DNA from: Marisediminicola sp040546025
GTDB taxonomy: Bacteria > Actinomycetota > Actinomycetes > Actinomycetales > Microbacteriaceae
Length of the DNA: 64,000 nucleotides
Assembly (NCBI RefSeq): GCF_040546025.1
Contig: NZ_JBEPNA010000005.1
Span: 1-64,000 of the forward strand
Direction: 5' to 3'
The notes under the pieces were generated by a model. The model did not search any database. It saw only the letters and a program-made list of their open reading frames with translations, and was not told the origin of the DNA. This document shows, one piece after another, positions 33,538-41,875 of this stretch. How positions within the stretch are numbered: the stretch's first letter is position 1; every line of letters begins with the position of its first letter. Both the position numbers and the translations under genes were made by a program.

Positions 33538-34356
33538 ATGTCCGAGCAGCTCCCGCTCATCACTGGACGGATCGCCTCGCGCGCCGAGATACCCCGAGCC
33601 GGGCGAATCGTCGTCAAGGTCGGCTCCTCCTCGATCAGCGGCGCCAATGCAGGCCAGATCGGCCCACTCGTCGACGCGCTCGCGACCGCGCACGGGCGCG
33701 GATCGGATGTCGTGCTCGTGTCGTCCGGAGCTATCGCCACGGGCATCCCGTACCTGCGGCTCGACTCCCGCCCCACCGACCTTGCGACCCAGCAGGCCGC
33801 CGCCGCCGTCGGACAGAACGTGCTGATCTACCGTTACCAGGACAGCCTCGACCGGTACGAGATCGTGGCCGGGCAGGTGCTCCTCACCGCCGGCGACCTC
33901 GAGAACCCCGTGCACCGCAGCAACGCGCAGCGCGCGATGGAACGCCTACTCGGCCTGCGTATCCTGCCGATCGTCAACGAGAACGACACCGTCGCGACAC
34001 ACGAGATCCGCTTCGGCGACAACGACCGGCTCGCGTCGCTCGTCGCCCAGCTCGTGCACGCCGACCTGCTGCTGCTGCTGTCGGATGTCGACGCGCTGTA
34101 CACCAGGCCTCCTGGCACGGCCGGAGCCCGACCCATTCACCACGTCGCGTTCGGGGAGGACCTCGCGAGCGTCGAATTCGGCGATATCGGGTCCGCCGGC
34201 GTCGGAACCGGGGGAGCAGGCACGAAGGTGGCCGCGGCAACCCTCGCGGCAGCATCCGGTACGCCGGTGCTTCTCGCCGCGACAACGCAGGTGGCCGCGG
34301 CCCTCGACGGGGCCGAGATCGGCACGTGGTTCGACCCGGCTCCACCGCGCCACTGA
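33538..34356 (+). CDS. proB: Glutamate 5-kinase
   Basis: A 272-residue amino acid kinase for the first step of proline synthesis. Conserved elements are VVKVGSSSIS, VSSGAIATG, NENDTV and FGDNDRLASLVAQLV. It ends after the kinase domain and lacks the C-terminal PUA domain present in the ~370-residue form, so it is a short ProB. It starts 8 nt after obgE. Confidence 0.95.
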   Translation: MSEQLPLITGRIASRAEIPRAGRIVVKVGSSSISGANAGQIGPLVDALATAHGRGSDVVLVSSGAIATGIPYLRLDSRPTDLATQQAAAAVGQNVLIYRYQDSLDRYEIVAGQVLLTAGDLENPVHRSNAQRAMERLLGLRILPIVNENDTVATHEIRFGDNDRLASLVAQLVHADLLLLLSDVDALYTRPPGTAGARPIHHVAFGEDLASVEFGDIGSAGVGTGGAGTKVAAATLAAASGTPVLLAATTQVAAALDGAEIGTWFDPAPPRH

Positions 34357-34393
34357 GGCGCAACGCCACGGGGCCGGGGGACTCGGAACGCCC

Positions 34394-34399
34394 TACGAT
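34394..34399 (+). promoter_or_regulatory. -10 element (TACGAT) before proA
   Basis: TACGAT is followed by 6 nt and the proA ATG, with no ribosome site between, so proA can be transcribed as a leaderless mRNA independently of proB. Confidence 0.5.
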
Positions 34400-34405
34400 G
34401 TCGGT

Positions 34406-35689
34406 ATGACTGAGACCGCCGTTTCCGCTCGAACGCTCACCGTGCGAACCCTCACAGACAAGCTGGTCGCCGCGCGCGAGGCGTCGATCACTCTCGCCAC
34501 CGCGACCGCCGACCTCAAGAACGCCGCCCTTCTCGCCATCGCGGCGGCCGTCGCGACGGGAGCCGAGCGCATCATCCCGGCGAACGAACGCGACCTCGAG
34601 AACGGCCGATCGAACGGGTTGAGCGTCGCACTGCAGGATCGCCTCCGCCTCGACGAGGGTCGCCTCGCCGCACTCGCCGCCGCCGTCGGCGAGATCGCCG
34701 CGATCGCCGATCCGGTCGGCGAGTTGGTTCGGGGTCGCACCCTGCCCAACGGCCTCCGCATCAGCGAAGTCCGCGTTCCCTTCGGCGTGGTTGGTGCCAT
34801 CTACGAGGCGCGGCCCAATGTGACCGTCGACATCGCCTCGCTCGCGCTGAAGAGCGGCAATGCCGCCGTGCTTCGGGGCGGCAGTGCCGCCGAGAACACG
34901 AACCGGGTTCTCGTCGAGCTCATCCAGGAGGCGATCGCGTCGGTCGGTCTCCCCGCGGACTCAGTGCAGACCATCGACGAGTTCGGCCGGGAGGGCGCCA
35001 GGGAGCTGATGCAGGCCAGGGGCCTCGTCGATGTGCTCATCCCGCGGGGGAGTGCGAGCCTGATCAGCACGGTCGTGCTGGAGTCGAAGGTGCCCGTCAT
35101 CGAGACCGGCGCGGGGGTCGTCCACGTGTTCCTTGACGAATCGGCCGACGAGGAGTGGGCGGTCGCGATCACCCACAACGCGAAGGTGCAGCGCCCGAGC
35201 GTCTGCAACGCGCTCGAGACGATCCTGGTCCACCGGGCGTCGGCGGCCCGGCTGCTCCCGCCCGTCCTCGGCCGGTTGCGGGCATCCGGGGTCACCGTGC
35301 ACGGTGACGCGGCCACCCTCGACCTGTTCGCGGACGCGACGCCTGCGACCGAGGAGGACTGGAGCACCGAATACATGTCACTCGACGTGTCGGTGCGCAT
35401 CGTCGACGACCTCGACGCCGCGATCGAGCACATCCGCCGGTATTCGACCCACCACACCGAATCCATCGTCACGAACGATGTGGGGAGCGCCGAACGCTTC
35501 CTGGCCGAGGTTGATTCGGCCGTGGTGATGGTCAACGCCTCCACCCGGTTCACGGATGGCGGGGAATTCGGATTCGGCGCCGAAGTGGGCATCTCCACCC
35601 AGAAGCTGCACGCGCGAGGCCCGATGGGCCTCAGCGAACTGACCAGCACGAAGTGGATCGTGCGCGGTTCCGGGCACGTTCGCGGCTAG
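34406..35689 (+). CDS. proA: Glutamate-5-semialdehyde dehydrogenase (gamma-glutamyl phosphate reductase)
   Basis: A 427-residue NADPH-dependent enzyme of the aldehyde dehydrogenase superfamily, second step of proline synthesis. It shows FGVVGAIYEARPNVTVD, LIPRGSASLI, and the catalytic Cys in PSVCNALETILVH, ending FGAEVGISTQKLHARGPMGLSELTSTKW. The start at 34406 is the first in-frame ATG after proB and has a -10-like box 6 nt upstream; the frame upstream of it is antisense-like proB overlap. Confidence 0.97.
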   Translation: MTETAVSARTLTVRTLTDKLVAAREASITLATATADLKNAALLAIAAAVATGAERIIPANERDLENGRSNGLSVALQDRLRLDEGRLAALAAAVGEIAAIADPVGELVRGRTLPNGLRISEVRVPFGVVGAIYEARPNVTVDIASLALKSGNAAVLRGGSAAENTNRVLVELIQEAIASVGLPADSVQTIDEFGREGARELMQARGLVDVLIPRGSASLISTVVLESKVPVIETGAGVVHVFLDESADEEWAVAITHNAKVQRPSVCNALETILVHRASAARLLPPVLGRLRASGVTVHGDAATLDLFADATPATEEDWSTEYMSLDVSVRIVDDLDAAIEHIRRYSTHHTESIVTNDVGSAERFLAEVDSAVVMVNASTRFTDGGEFGFGAEVGISTQKLHARGPMGLSELTSTKWIVRGSGHVRG

Positions 35690-35749
35690 TCGCGACTGTG
35701 CCCGGTACGCTGGGATCTGCGGCCCTGTCGCCGCCGAACGGAGAACGCC

Positions 35750-35944
35750 ATGTCAGTCCACGCACTCGTCCTCGCCGTCGAAACGGCCGAGGCCTCGCTT
35801 CCCTTTCCCGCCCTCGTCTTCGCGGCGATCGCGGCGATCGCCTTCCTCGCCTTGGCCATCGTCGTCTGGAGCTTCCGCGATGTCGCTAACCGGCACAGCC
35901 AGAAGACCGGTGGGCAGGCCGGTCACGGTGCCGACCACCACTAG
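35750..35944 (+). CDS. Small single-pass membrane protein
   Basis: A 64-residue protein with one membrane helix (PALVFAAIAAIAFLALAIVVWSF) and a polar, His-ending tail (GQAGHGADHH). GGAGAA precedes the ATG. It sits between proA and nadD. The His-rich end might bind metal, but nothing more can be said. Confidence 0.75.
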   Translation: MSVHALVLAVETAEASLPFPALVFAAIAAIAFLALAIVVWSFRDVANRHSQKTGGQAGHGADHH

Positions 35945-35956
35945 GCCAGAAGCCTG

Positions 35957-36559
35957 ATGGTCGACTCCACCGCTGCCCGCCCCAGGATCGGGGTCATGGG
36001 TGGTACGTTCGATCCCATTCACAACGGCCACCTGTCGGCCGCCAGCGAGGTTCGACAGCACTTCAACCTCGATGAGGTTGTGTTCGTGCCGACCGGGGTG
36101 CCCTACCAGAAGACCGGCGTCACGGCGAGTGAGCACCGCTATCTCATGACCGTGATCGCGACGGCATCCAACCCGTCGTTCACTGTCAGCCGCGTCGACA
36201 TCGACCGGATCGGGCCGACCTACACGATCGACACCCTGCGTGACCTTCGCGCCGAACGGCCGGACGCAGACCTGTTCTTCATCTCCGGCGCGGACGCTGT
36301 CGCGCAGATCATCGACTGGAAGGACGCCGTCGAACTGTTCGAACTGGCGCACTTCGTAGCTGTGACCCGGCCGGGACATCCGCTCTCCGTTTCCGGATTA
36401 CCCGAGCAGGACGTAAGCTTGCTCGAGGTGCCCGCGCTGGCAATCTCGTCGACCGATTGCCGAAGCCGGGTCAGCCGGGGATTCCCAGTGTGGTACTTGG
36501 TCCCAGACGGTGTCGTTCAGTACATCTCCAAACACCATTTGTATCGGAGCACGACATGA
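35957..36559 (+). CDS. nadD: Nicotinate-nucleotide adenylyltransferase
   Basis: A 200-residue enzyme of NAD synthesis that joins ATP and nicotinate mononucleotide. The nucleotidyltransferase motif GGTFDPIHNGHL (His22 and His25) and the C-terminal ISSTDCRSRVSRG are diagnostic. It is 12 nt after the small membrane gene and overlaps the next gene by 4 nt. Confidence 0.97.
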   Translation: MVDSTAARPRIGVMGGTFDPIHNGHLSAASEVRQHFNLDEVVFVPTGVPYQKTGVTASEHRYLMTVIATASNPSFTVSRVDIDRIGPTYTIDTLRDLRAERPDADLFFISGADAVAQIIDWKDAVELFELAHFVAVTRPGHPLSVSGLPEQDVSLLEVPALAISSTDCRSRVSRGFPVWYLVPDGVVQYISKHHLYRSTT

Positions 36560-38202
36560 CAGTGTGGCACGACCAGCCGCCGCTCAGCCGACGTCAGGTG
36601 CGAGAAAACTCGCCAACCGACACAGACGAGAGCGCCATCGCCGACGAGAGCGCCGCGGGGGAGAACCCGCCGCGCAGGTCTGCCGGTCGACGCGTGCAAT
36701 GGGACCCGTCCGCCGAGACGCCCGCGCCCGGGTCGAATGCCCGGTCGGCTGTCGAGTCGGATGCCGAGACGGCTCCCTCACGCGGCGCCGACGCGCCCGG
36801 CGAAGATAACCCCGCCGGGTATCGCGCACGCGACTACCGCCCGGACATCCGACGGGCCGTTTTCGCGCCGATCACAGCGGGCGCCCCGCAGGATCCCTGG
36901 AGCCCGCCGGAGGACCCGGCCGGCACGATCGGGGAGCCCGAGCGGGCCGCCCTGCCGACTGAGCTCGCGGCCCCCGAGTACACGATGACCAGGCGCGCCC
37001 TTCGTGAACTTCGCCAGCGCGCCGAGGCCGCCGGCCAGGAGGCGCCAAATGTCGTGCGCGACGCAAACGGTGCCCTCGCGCTGACCGGATCCATCCCGGT
37101 GATCGACCTCCCCCGGGACGACGACGGCCAGATCGCCGAGGAGGTGTCCGTTACGGCGGATGCCGAGCACGATGCACCGCCGGACGCCGAGCTTGATGCG
37201 GCCGACCCGGAGTCTGTCATCGAGCAGCCGGTTGAGGAGCAGTCCACCGCCGAGCACACAGAGCCTGAGCACGAACGCATCCCTGTCGACGTCATCGTCG
37301 CCGAGCAGGCCCTCGCGAGTGCGATCATCGACGAAGCGACGATCAGCGAGGCCACGATCATCGAGGTCGATGGCGCCGAGGCGGCCGATGGTGCCGACGG
37401 GCAGGTCGAGTCCGATGGGTTCGACGGCGACACCGTGATCTCCACTCCCGTACCTCTCGGCGTTCCGATCGACGTACCGATCGACGGGACGACGGCCGAC
37501 GCGACCGGGTCAGATTTCGACACCGTCCATGCGCTCATCGAACCCGATGCGCCCGAGAGGTTCGAGGCGCAGCCGCAGGCCGGACCGCAGCCGGAGAGCT
37601 TGAGCCCGTTCGACGCGCTCTTCCTGGCGCCGTCGTCGGAGGCACGGCCGGTCAACGTCGCGCCGCCGCTACTCGAGCACGATGGTGGTCGCGGTGTCGA
37701 GCCGGCTCCGGATGCTGCCCCCTACGGCCACTGGTCGACCCAGGCGGCGCTCGATGATGCAAGCCAGTCCAACGAGGCTATGCTCAGCCGCAACGTCGGT
37801 CACGCCACCGGGGCGATCACGACTCACGCACTCGTGCTGCCGTCGGCGCCGTCATCCGGCGACCGCCTCCTCACCGCCGTCACCGCAACGGGCGAGATCA
37901 TGGTGACCGGCTCAATCGACCTGCCGCGTTCGTTCGGGTCGACGGGCGCGCATCCGGCCCTCTTCGATCATCCCGATGTCGACGCCCTGATCGACGAGAG
38001 CGACAGGGAGGACGCCGTCTCGGAGTCCGCCCCCGTGCGGGCGATCCGGGCCGTCAGCAGCAACTCCTCCACGCGTGGGGTGATCGAGGCTCCCGCACCG
38101 CGGAAGTCCCGCCTGCCCCTCATCGCTGGTATCACCGGCGGAAGCGCCCTGCTCGTCGCCGCCGGCGTCGTTGTGGCCGGCTTCATCTTCAACGTCTTCT
38201 AA
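36556..38202 (+). CDS. Large acidic protein with C-terminal membrane anchor
   Basis: A 548-residue protein. About 510 residues are strongly acidic and low in complexity (VEEQSTAEHTEPEHERIP, EATIIEVDGAEAADGADGQ) with no signal peptide, followed by a basic patch and a single helix at the extreme C-terminus (AGITGGSALLVAAGVVVAGFIF). This is a tail-anchored, cytoplasm-facing arrangement. It is translationally coupled to nadD (ATGA overlap) and precedes rsfS. I recognise no family. It may scaffold division or wall-synthesis proteins at the membrane, which is speculation. Confidence 0.8.
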   Translation: MTVWHDQPPLSRRQVRENSPTDTDESAIADESAAGENPPRRSAGRRVQWDPSAETPAPGSNARSAVESDAETAPSRGADAPGEDNPAGYRARDYRPDIRRAVFAPITAGAPQDPWSPPEDPAGTIGEPERAALPTELAAPEYTMTRRALRELRQRAEAAGQEAPNVVRDANGALALTGSIPVIDLPRDDDGQIAEEVSVTADAEHDAPPDAELDAADPESVIEQPVEEQSTAEHTEPEHERIPVDVIVAEQALASAIIDEATISEATIIEVDGAEAADGADGQVESDGFDGDTVISTPVPLGVPIDVPIDGTTADATGSDFDTVHALIEPDAPERFEAQPQAGPQPESLSPFDALFLAPSSEARPVNVAPPLLEHDGGRGVEPAPDAAPYGHWSTQAALDDASQSNEAMLSRNVGHATGAITTHALVLPSAPSSGDRLLTAVTATGEIMVTGSIDLPRSFGSTGAHPALFDHPDVDALIDESDREDAVSESAPVRAIRAVSSNSSTRGVIEAPAPRKSRLPLIAGITGGSALLVAAGVVVAGFIFNVF

Positions 38203-38237
38203 CCCCGCGGCTACCGCCGTTTCTCCGATAGGACCCT

Positions 38238-38624
38238 GTGACCGCATCTACCCACGCCATCCAGCTTCTGCAGCGCGCCGCCGCCGCAGCCGACTCCAAG
38301 CAGGCTGAGGACCTCGTTGCCCTCGACGTGTCCGGCCCGCTGCCGCTGACCGATATTTTCCTTATCGCGACCGGGCGCAACGAGCGCAACGTCGTCGCAA
38401 TCGCGAGCGAGATCGAAGACCAGCTCATCGAGAGCGGGTCGAAGCCACTCCGCCGAGAGGGCAGGGCCGAGGGGCGTTGGATCCTCCTCGATTTCGGTGA
38501 CCTGGTCGTGCACGTCTTCCACGAGGAGGACCGGATGTACTACTCGCTCGAGCGCCTGTGGAAGGACTGTCCCGTCATCCCGATCGAGCTGCCGACGAAG
38601 ATCGACGCGCCAGAGGCCGACTGA
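38238..38624 (+). CDS. rsfS: Ribosomal silencing factor RsfS
   Basis: A 128-residue protein that binds L14 and blocks 30S-50S joining. It shows the family sequence LVALDVSGPLPLTDIFLIATGRNERNVVAIASEIED and WILLDFGDLVVHVFHEEDRMYYSLERLW. The GTG start is supported by the position of the family N-terminus. It is 35 nt after the tail-anchored gene. Confidence 0.96.
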   Translation: MTASTHAIQLLQRAAAAADSKQAEDLVALDVSGPLPLTDIFLIATGRNERNVVAIASEIEDQLIESGSKPLRREGRAEGRWILLDFGDLVVHVFHEEDRMYYSLERLWKDCPVIPIELPTKIDAPEAD

Positions 38625-38629
38625 GCTGC

Positions 38630-39613
38630 GTGTCGGCCGTCGAGCTGCCGACGTGGCGAGGCGCGCCGGATGACGCCGTCCGTGCGCGGGCCGCGATCGA
38701 CAGGTGGGCCGGCAGCCTGGCCATGGCCCGACTCGTCGAGTCGTTCGGTGGCACAACCGGCGACCACGAAGGCCGGGAGCTCCTCGACTATCTCGACACG
38801 TTTTCGGCCGCGCACTGGGATTTCCGGCGCGGCCGGGAGCGAAACCTCGCCCCTGACGCGGGGCTGTCCACCACGCAGAGCGCGCTTGTGGTCGAGGAGG
38901 TCCCGCGGCTCGGGCTCGCCGGCATTGAGCGGCCCACGCGACCGCACTACGACACCGTGCTTCTGACCGGCGGCATGGTGCGCGCCGGCATCGTCAAGCC
39001 ACGATTCGTCGCCCGGCTGGTCGAGGGCGGGCTCTCCGTGAGCAACATCGTCTTCCTTGGCGGCTTCCGCTCGTTCGGGGGCGACGAGCATGCCCTTGCC
39101 GCGGCGCTGGGCGTGGTCGGCGGCGACGAGGTCTTCGCGATGCTTGCGGGGATGCGACAGGCCTTCGGGCCGCTGGGGGACCCGGTCGTTGACCGCAGCG
39201 TCGCCGCCAAGCCCCACGCATCGTGGTGCGAGTACTCCTGGTCCGCCGGGGGCGTCCGACTCAGCGTGGTTGCCGCGCCCTCGTCCGAGCCCTGGGCGCG
39301 CCGCGCGAACACCGCTGACACCTTCCGTTTCTGGGCTGCACATCGCCGCTCCCCGACCGAGCGGTCGGTTCTCGTGGTCACCACTCCCATTTACGTGCCC
39401 TACCAGGCCGCGGGCGCTGTCGAGCTCCTCGGAGTCGATCACGGCCTCGCCGTCGAGACGATCGGGGTGGACGCCGTGGCGAGCGATCTCGGCGCCCTCA
39501 CCCAGCAATTCCTGCCCCAGCATCACCTGCAGGAACTGCGGTCGGCCATCCGGGCGATGCGGGCGCTGCGTGCCCGAGTTGCTCTTCCCGGCGAGCACCC
39601 GAGCGCCGGGTGA
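38630..39613 (+). CDS. Hypothetical protein, possibly YdcF/DUF218-like
   Basis: A 327-residue cytoplasmic protein. The segments YDTVLLTGGMVRAGIVKPRF, SNIVFLGGFRSF and VVTTPIYVPYQAAGAVELLG resemble the Rossmann-like DUF218 fold in order and spacing (GG...R, GG, T..Y), but the match is weak and by eye. GTG 38630 follows rsfS by 5 nt; the upstream frame is inside rsfS. Possible alternatives are an unrelated actinobacterial enzyme. Confidence 0.6.
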   Translation: MSAVELPTWRGAPDDAVRARAAIDRWAGSLAMARLVESFGGTTGDHEGRELLDYLDTFSAAHWDFRRGRERNLAPDAGLSTTQSALVVEEVPRLGLAGIERPTRPHYDTVLLTGGMVRAGIVKPRFVARLVEGGLSVSNIVFLGGFRSFGGDEHALAAALGVVGGDEVFAMLAGMRQAFGPLGDPVVDRSVAAKPHASWCEYSWSAGGVRLSVVAAPSSEPWARRANTADTFRFWAAHRRSPTERSVLVVTTPIYVPYQAAGAVELLGVDHGLAVETIGVDAVASDLGALTQQFLPQHHLQELRSAIRAMRALRARVALPGEHPSAG

Positions 39614-39623
39614 GCGCTGCCCG

Positions 39624-39685
39624 CTTTCATCATTCAGGACTCTGCTGCCGCCCCCGCGCGGCATTCCCTTTCAACATTCAGGAGT
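39624..39685 (+). repeat. Repeat module 1: two direct repeats around a hairpin
   Basis: CTTTCATCATTCAGGA (39624-39639) and CTTTCAACATTCAGGAGT (39668-39685) flank 28 nt that contain a TGCCGC/GCGGCA hairpin. Module 2 carries the same repeat in the opposite orientation. Confidence 0.7.
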
Positions 39686-39810
39686 ACTGGCATAAGCAGC
39701 ATCCACCCGCCCGATCTTCGTCCGCAATTGCGGCTGATCCGTCATGATTTTGCCGCGTATGCGGGGCCATCGTGCGACCGGTTGTGATCATCGGTAGTCG
39801 CCTGGCCATC

Positions 39811-39894
39811 CACTCCTGAATGATGAAAGTCGCCGGGCCGGTTGGCCCCGCGATAGCAAGGCCGACCGGCCGCCCACTCCTGAATAATGAAAGT
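39811..39894 (-). repeat. Repeat module 2: two direct repeats around a hairpin, inverted relative to module 1
   Basis: CACTCCTGAATGATGAAAGT (39811-39830) and CACTCCTGAATAATGAAAGT (39875-39894) flank 44 nt holding a 12-bp near-perfect stem (39836-39847 with 39860-39871). The repeats are reverse complements of those in module 1. Confidence 0.75.
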
Positions 39895-40017
39895 GAACAG
39901 TGCGGCCAGCCGCGTCGGGGGCGACGCGCCCGGGGCTGCAGCGAGTTCGCGTCGCCGCAGAAGTGTAGTAATCTGACGGAGTTGCCTTCTCGGAGCTTCT
40001 ATCCGGGAGGGCGATAT

Positions 40018-40091
40018 GGGTCCATGGCGCAGCCCGGTAGCGCACCTGCATGGCATGCAGGGGGTCAGGGGTTCGAATCCCCTTGGATCCA
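40018..40091 (+). tRNA. tRNA-Ala (anticodon GGC)
   Basis: A full cloverleaf can be drawn: acceptor GGGTCCA/TGGATCC (one G-T pair), D arm GCGCAGCCCGGTAGCGC, anticodon stem CCTGC/GCAGG with loop ATGGCAT (anticodon GGC), and T arm GGGG-TTCGAAT-CCCC. The discriminator is A, and CCA is not encoded. It decodes GCC and GCU. Confidence 0.95.
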
Positions 40092-40096
40092 CACTC

Positions 40097-40131
40097 AAAC
40101 CCCCGGAAGCTTCCCGCTTCCGGGGGTTTTT
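40097..40131 (+). terminator. Terminator after tRNA-Ala
   Basis: A 14-bp stem, AAACCCCCGGAAGC with its complement, loop TTCCC, followed by a T run. It is a classic intrinsic terminator. Confidence 0.9.
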
Positions 40132-40206
40132 CACACCTCCGACTGGTCCACTCACACAACCGTCGACCGGCCTCGATGCCCTGGAACGCCGCCTTCCTGC
40201 GTGAGG

Positions 40207-40413
40207 TCAGGTGAGCGCGATACCGACCAGCCACACGACAGCGACGATTGCGCCCCACAGCACGAGACTGGATCCCACGGCGATCATCAACCCGTGAAGT
40301 CGATGCGCGGCACGGATATCGGGACGCCTTTCTGTGTGGGGGAGGGGAAGCCCAGCCGCACGGAGCGGATCCCGTGTCGCGGAATTCAATTCCTTGTTCA
40401 TCGCTTCGCCCAT
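40207..40413 (-). CDS. Small single-pass membrane protein
   Basis: A 68-residue protein with a charged N-terminal half and one C-terminal helix (GLMIAVGSSLVLWGAIVAVVWLVGI). GGGGG lies 5 nt before the ATG. An internal Met (MNKELN, 40401) is an alternative start. No family recognised. Confidence 0.6.
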   Translation of the reverse strand: MGEAMNKELNSATRDPLRAAGLPLPHTERRPDIRAAHRLHGLMIAVGSSLVLWGAIVAVVWLVGIALT

Positions 40414-40611
40414 TGTGTCCCCCTGCCGAGAGGGCGCCTCCGGGATCTAGGGTACTCCCCGGTTGCTCGAAACGGCTGGTTTGCGATCAGGTCGAGCCAA
40501 TCGCTGTGAAATAGTGCGCCACGTCGTCAAGCGATGTGCATGGTGCCGACTCGAGCGGATGGAATTCGATGTCCGCAACCTGCGGATGAAGACTCGTCGT
40601 GATCGAACCGA

Positions 40612-40983
40612 TCAGCTACCGCCCGGCCGCTCGAATCCGGGAAGGTCTGAATCGGCCGTGCCCTCGTCGGCACCGCCGAAGTCGTCCTCGAGGATCGGCT
40701 GACCCTTCGGTCGCAGGAGCGACTCCATCTTGTCCTCGATCTGCTGCAGGAACGTATCGTCGTCGAACTCGGTGTGACGGGGGACTTCCGTCGCGATGAG
40801 CAGCTGGCTGGAGGGGCCGATGAGCAGCTGTGCCCGGCCGGAGGTTCCTCCCTCCGCGAAGATCGGGATGTCGATGACATCCGAGGCCTCACGCTGCGCG
40901 AGCGCCTGGGCATATCGGAGCACCACATCGGCGGTGCGATCACCCGTGACGACAGATCCACCCGCATAGAAGATTCGTTTCAT
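40612..40983 (-). CDS. Hypothetical cytoplasmic protein
   Basis: A 123-residue protein starting MKRIFYAGGSVVTGDR with an AAGGG ribosome site. It is acidic toward the C-terminus (ILEDDFGGADEGTADSDL). It has neither signal peptide nor membrane helix. The segment SGRAQLLIGPSSQLLIATEV looks like a beta-hairpin core. It lies downstream of the DUF7882 gene (32 nt), so the two probably form an operon. Not recognised beyond that. Confidence 0.7.
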   Translation of the reverse strand: MKRIFYAGGSVVTGDRTADVVLRYAQALAQREASDVIDIPIFAEGGTSGRAQLLIGPSSQLLIATEVPRHTEFDDDTFLQQIEDKMESLLRPKGQPILEDDFGGADEGTADSDLPGFERPGGS

Positions 40984-41015
40984 GTGAGAAAACCCTTCGT
41001 TTCGTCGTCTGAGAG

Positions 41016-41339
41016 TCAGCTTCCGGCTACTTCTCCACCAGGTCGGATCTCCGAACTCAGCTGCAGGCCCTGCCCGCTGTTCGAGGATGCCACGAGGGTC
41101 TCGACCCATTCACGGTTGAGGGCCGGCATCTTTCCACCGCTGTACTTGAAATAGAGCGGGATCGAGTCGCTCAGCCAGATGGTGCTCCGGCCGTCACCCA
41201 CGTTGGGGTCGTCCCGCCAGGAGAAGTAGAAGCTCTCACCGCGTCGCAGCTTCGCTCCGATGACGACTTGAAGATGTGCGAGGACCCGGTCGTCGAAGCC
41301 GATCTCCACACCCGACATGCCGTACAAGAGTTTGCCCAT
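41016..41339 (-). CDS. DUF7882-type small protein
   Basis: A 107-residue protein starting MGKLLYGMSGVEIGFDDRVLAHLQVVIGAKLRRGESFYFSW, a pattern I associate with DUF7882 proteins common in Microbacteriaceae. AAGGG precedes the ATG at 41339. The frame continues 40 codons upstream, but the family begins at MGKL. Proposed to act in the cytoplasm; function unknown. Confidence 0.75.
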   Translation of the reverse strand: MGKLLYGMSGVEIGFDDRVLAHLQVVIGAKLRRGESFYFSWRDDPNVGDGRSTIWLSDSIPLYFKYSGGKMPALNREWVETLVASSNSGQGLQLSSEIRPGGEVAGS

Positions 41340-41479
41340 CTGTTGCCCTTTCGTGGCGCACGAGAGAACCTTTCCGTTCGAGAGGCACACCTCGACGTGT
41401 TGACGTTCTCCGTCAATAAGAACATCGTACGCTGGAGCAGTAATCGACACCGCTGCCACGACGGGACAAGGGACACCAC

Positions 41480-41860
41480 ATGACCGAGCAGGACCTCATC
41501 GCACACTGGGCGGTCGCGCGGCGCCACATCATCTCCGCCCAGCTCGGGCCGATCTTTCTCCTCACGTCGACGATCGCGCTCCTGCAGTTCGGACTCGCCG
41601 ACGCTTCTCTCGCGGTGCGGCTCGCCGCTGCCGGCATCCTGCTCGCGACGGGCATCCTCGGTGCGGCCGCGCAGATCGCGTCGGCCAATGAGGGTGGTGC
41701 CGTCGCTGCCGACCTCAAGCGGCTGGGCGCCACGAGCGCGCTTGGCACCGCGGTGATCGCCGCCGGCCCGTGGGTCAACCTCGTGCGGATCCTGACGCCG
41801 GCGCTGTTCGTGCTCATCTTCGTCGCGTTGATCGTCGCATTGTTCGTCCCGGGCTCGTGA
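41480..41860 (+). CDS. Hypothetical membrane protein
   Basis: A 126-residue protein with about four helices and no motif beyond hydrophobic Ala/Leu stretches. It is divergent from the DUF7882 gene with 140 nt between starts and converges with the zinc-ribbon SDR gene, 15 nt between stops. Confidence 0.65.
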   Translation: MTEQDLIAHWAVARRHIISAQLGPIFLLTSTIALLQFGLADASLAVRLAAAGILLATGILGAAAQIASANEGGAVAADLKRLGATSALGTAVIAAGPWVNLVRILTPALFVLIFVALIVALFVPGS

Positions 41861-41875
41861 GCTGCCCGGTACTGA

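Larger units (their letters stand above)
39614..40017. other. Intergenic region with repeat modules upstream of tRNA-Ala
   Basis: About 400 nt without a supported gene. It contains repeat modules 1 and 2 and then the tRNA promoter region; no clear -35/-10 pair was assigned. No integrase, tRNA 3' duplication or other mobile-element signature is visible. Confidence 0.6.

Noticed and set aside
39624..39894. CRISPR array
   Set aside because: Only four copies, in two orientations, spacers of different length containing hairpins, and no cas genes.
40018..40091. tRNA-Ala as integration site of a genomic island
   Set aside because: No integrase and no downstream copy of the tRNA 3' end is visible; flanking genes look chromosomal.
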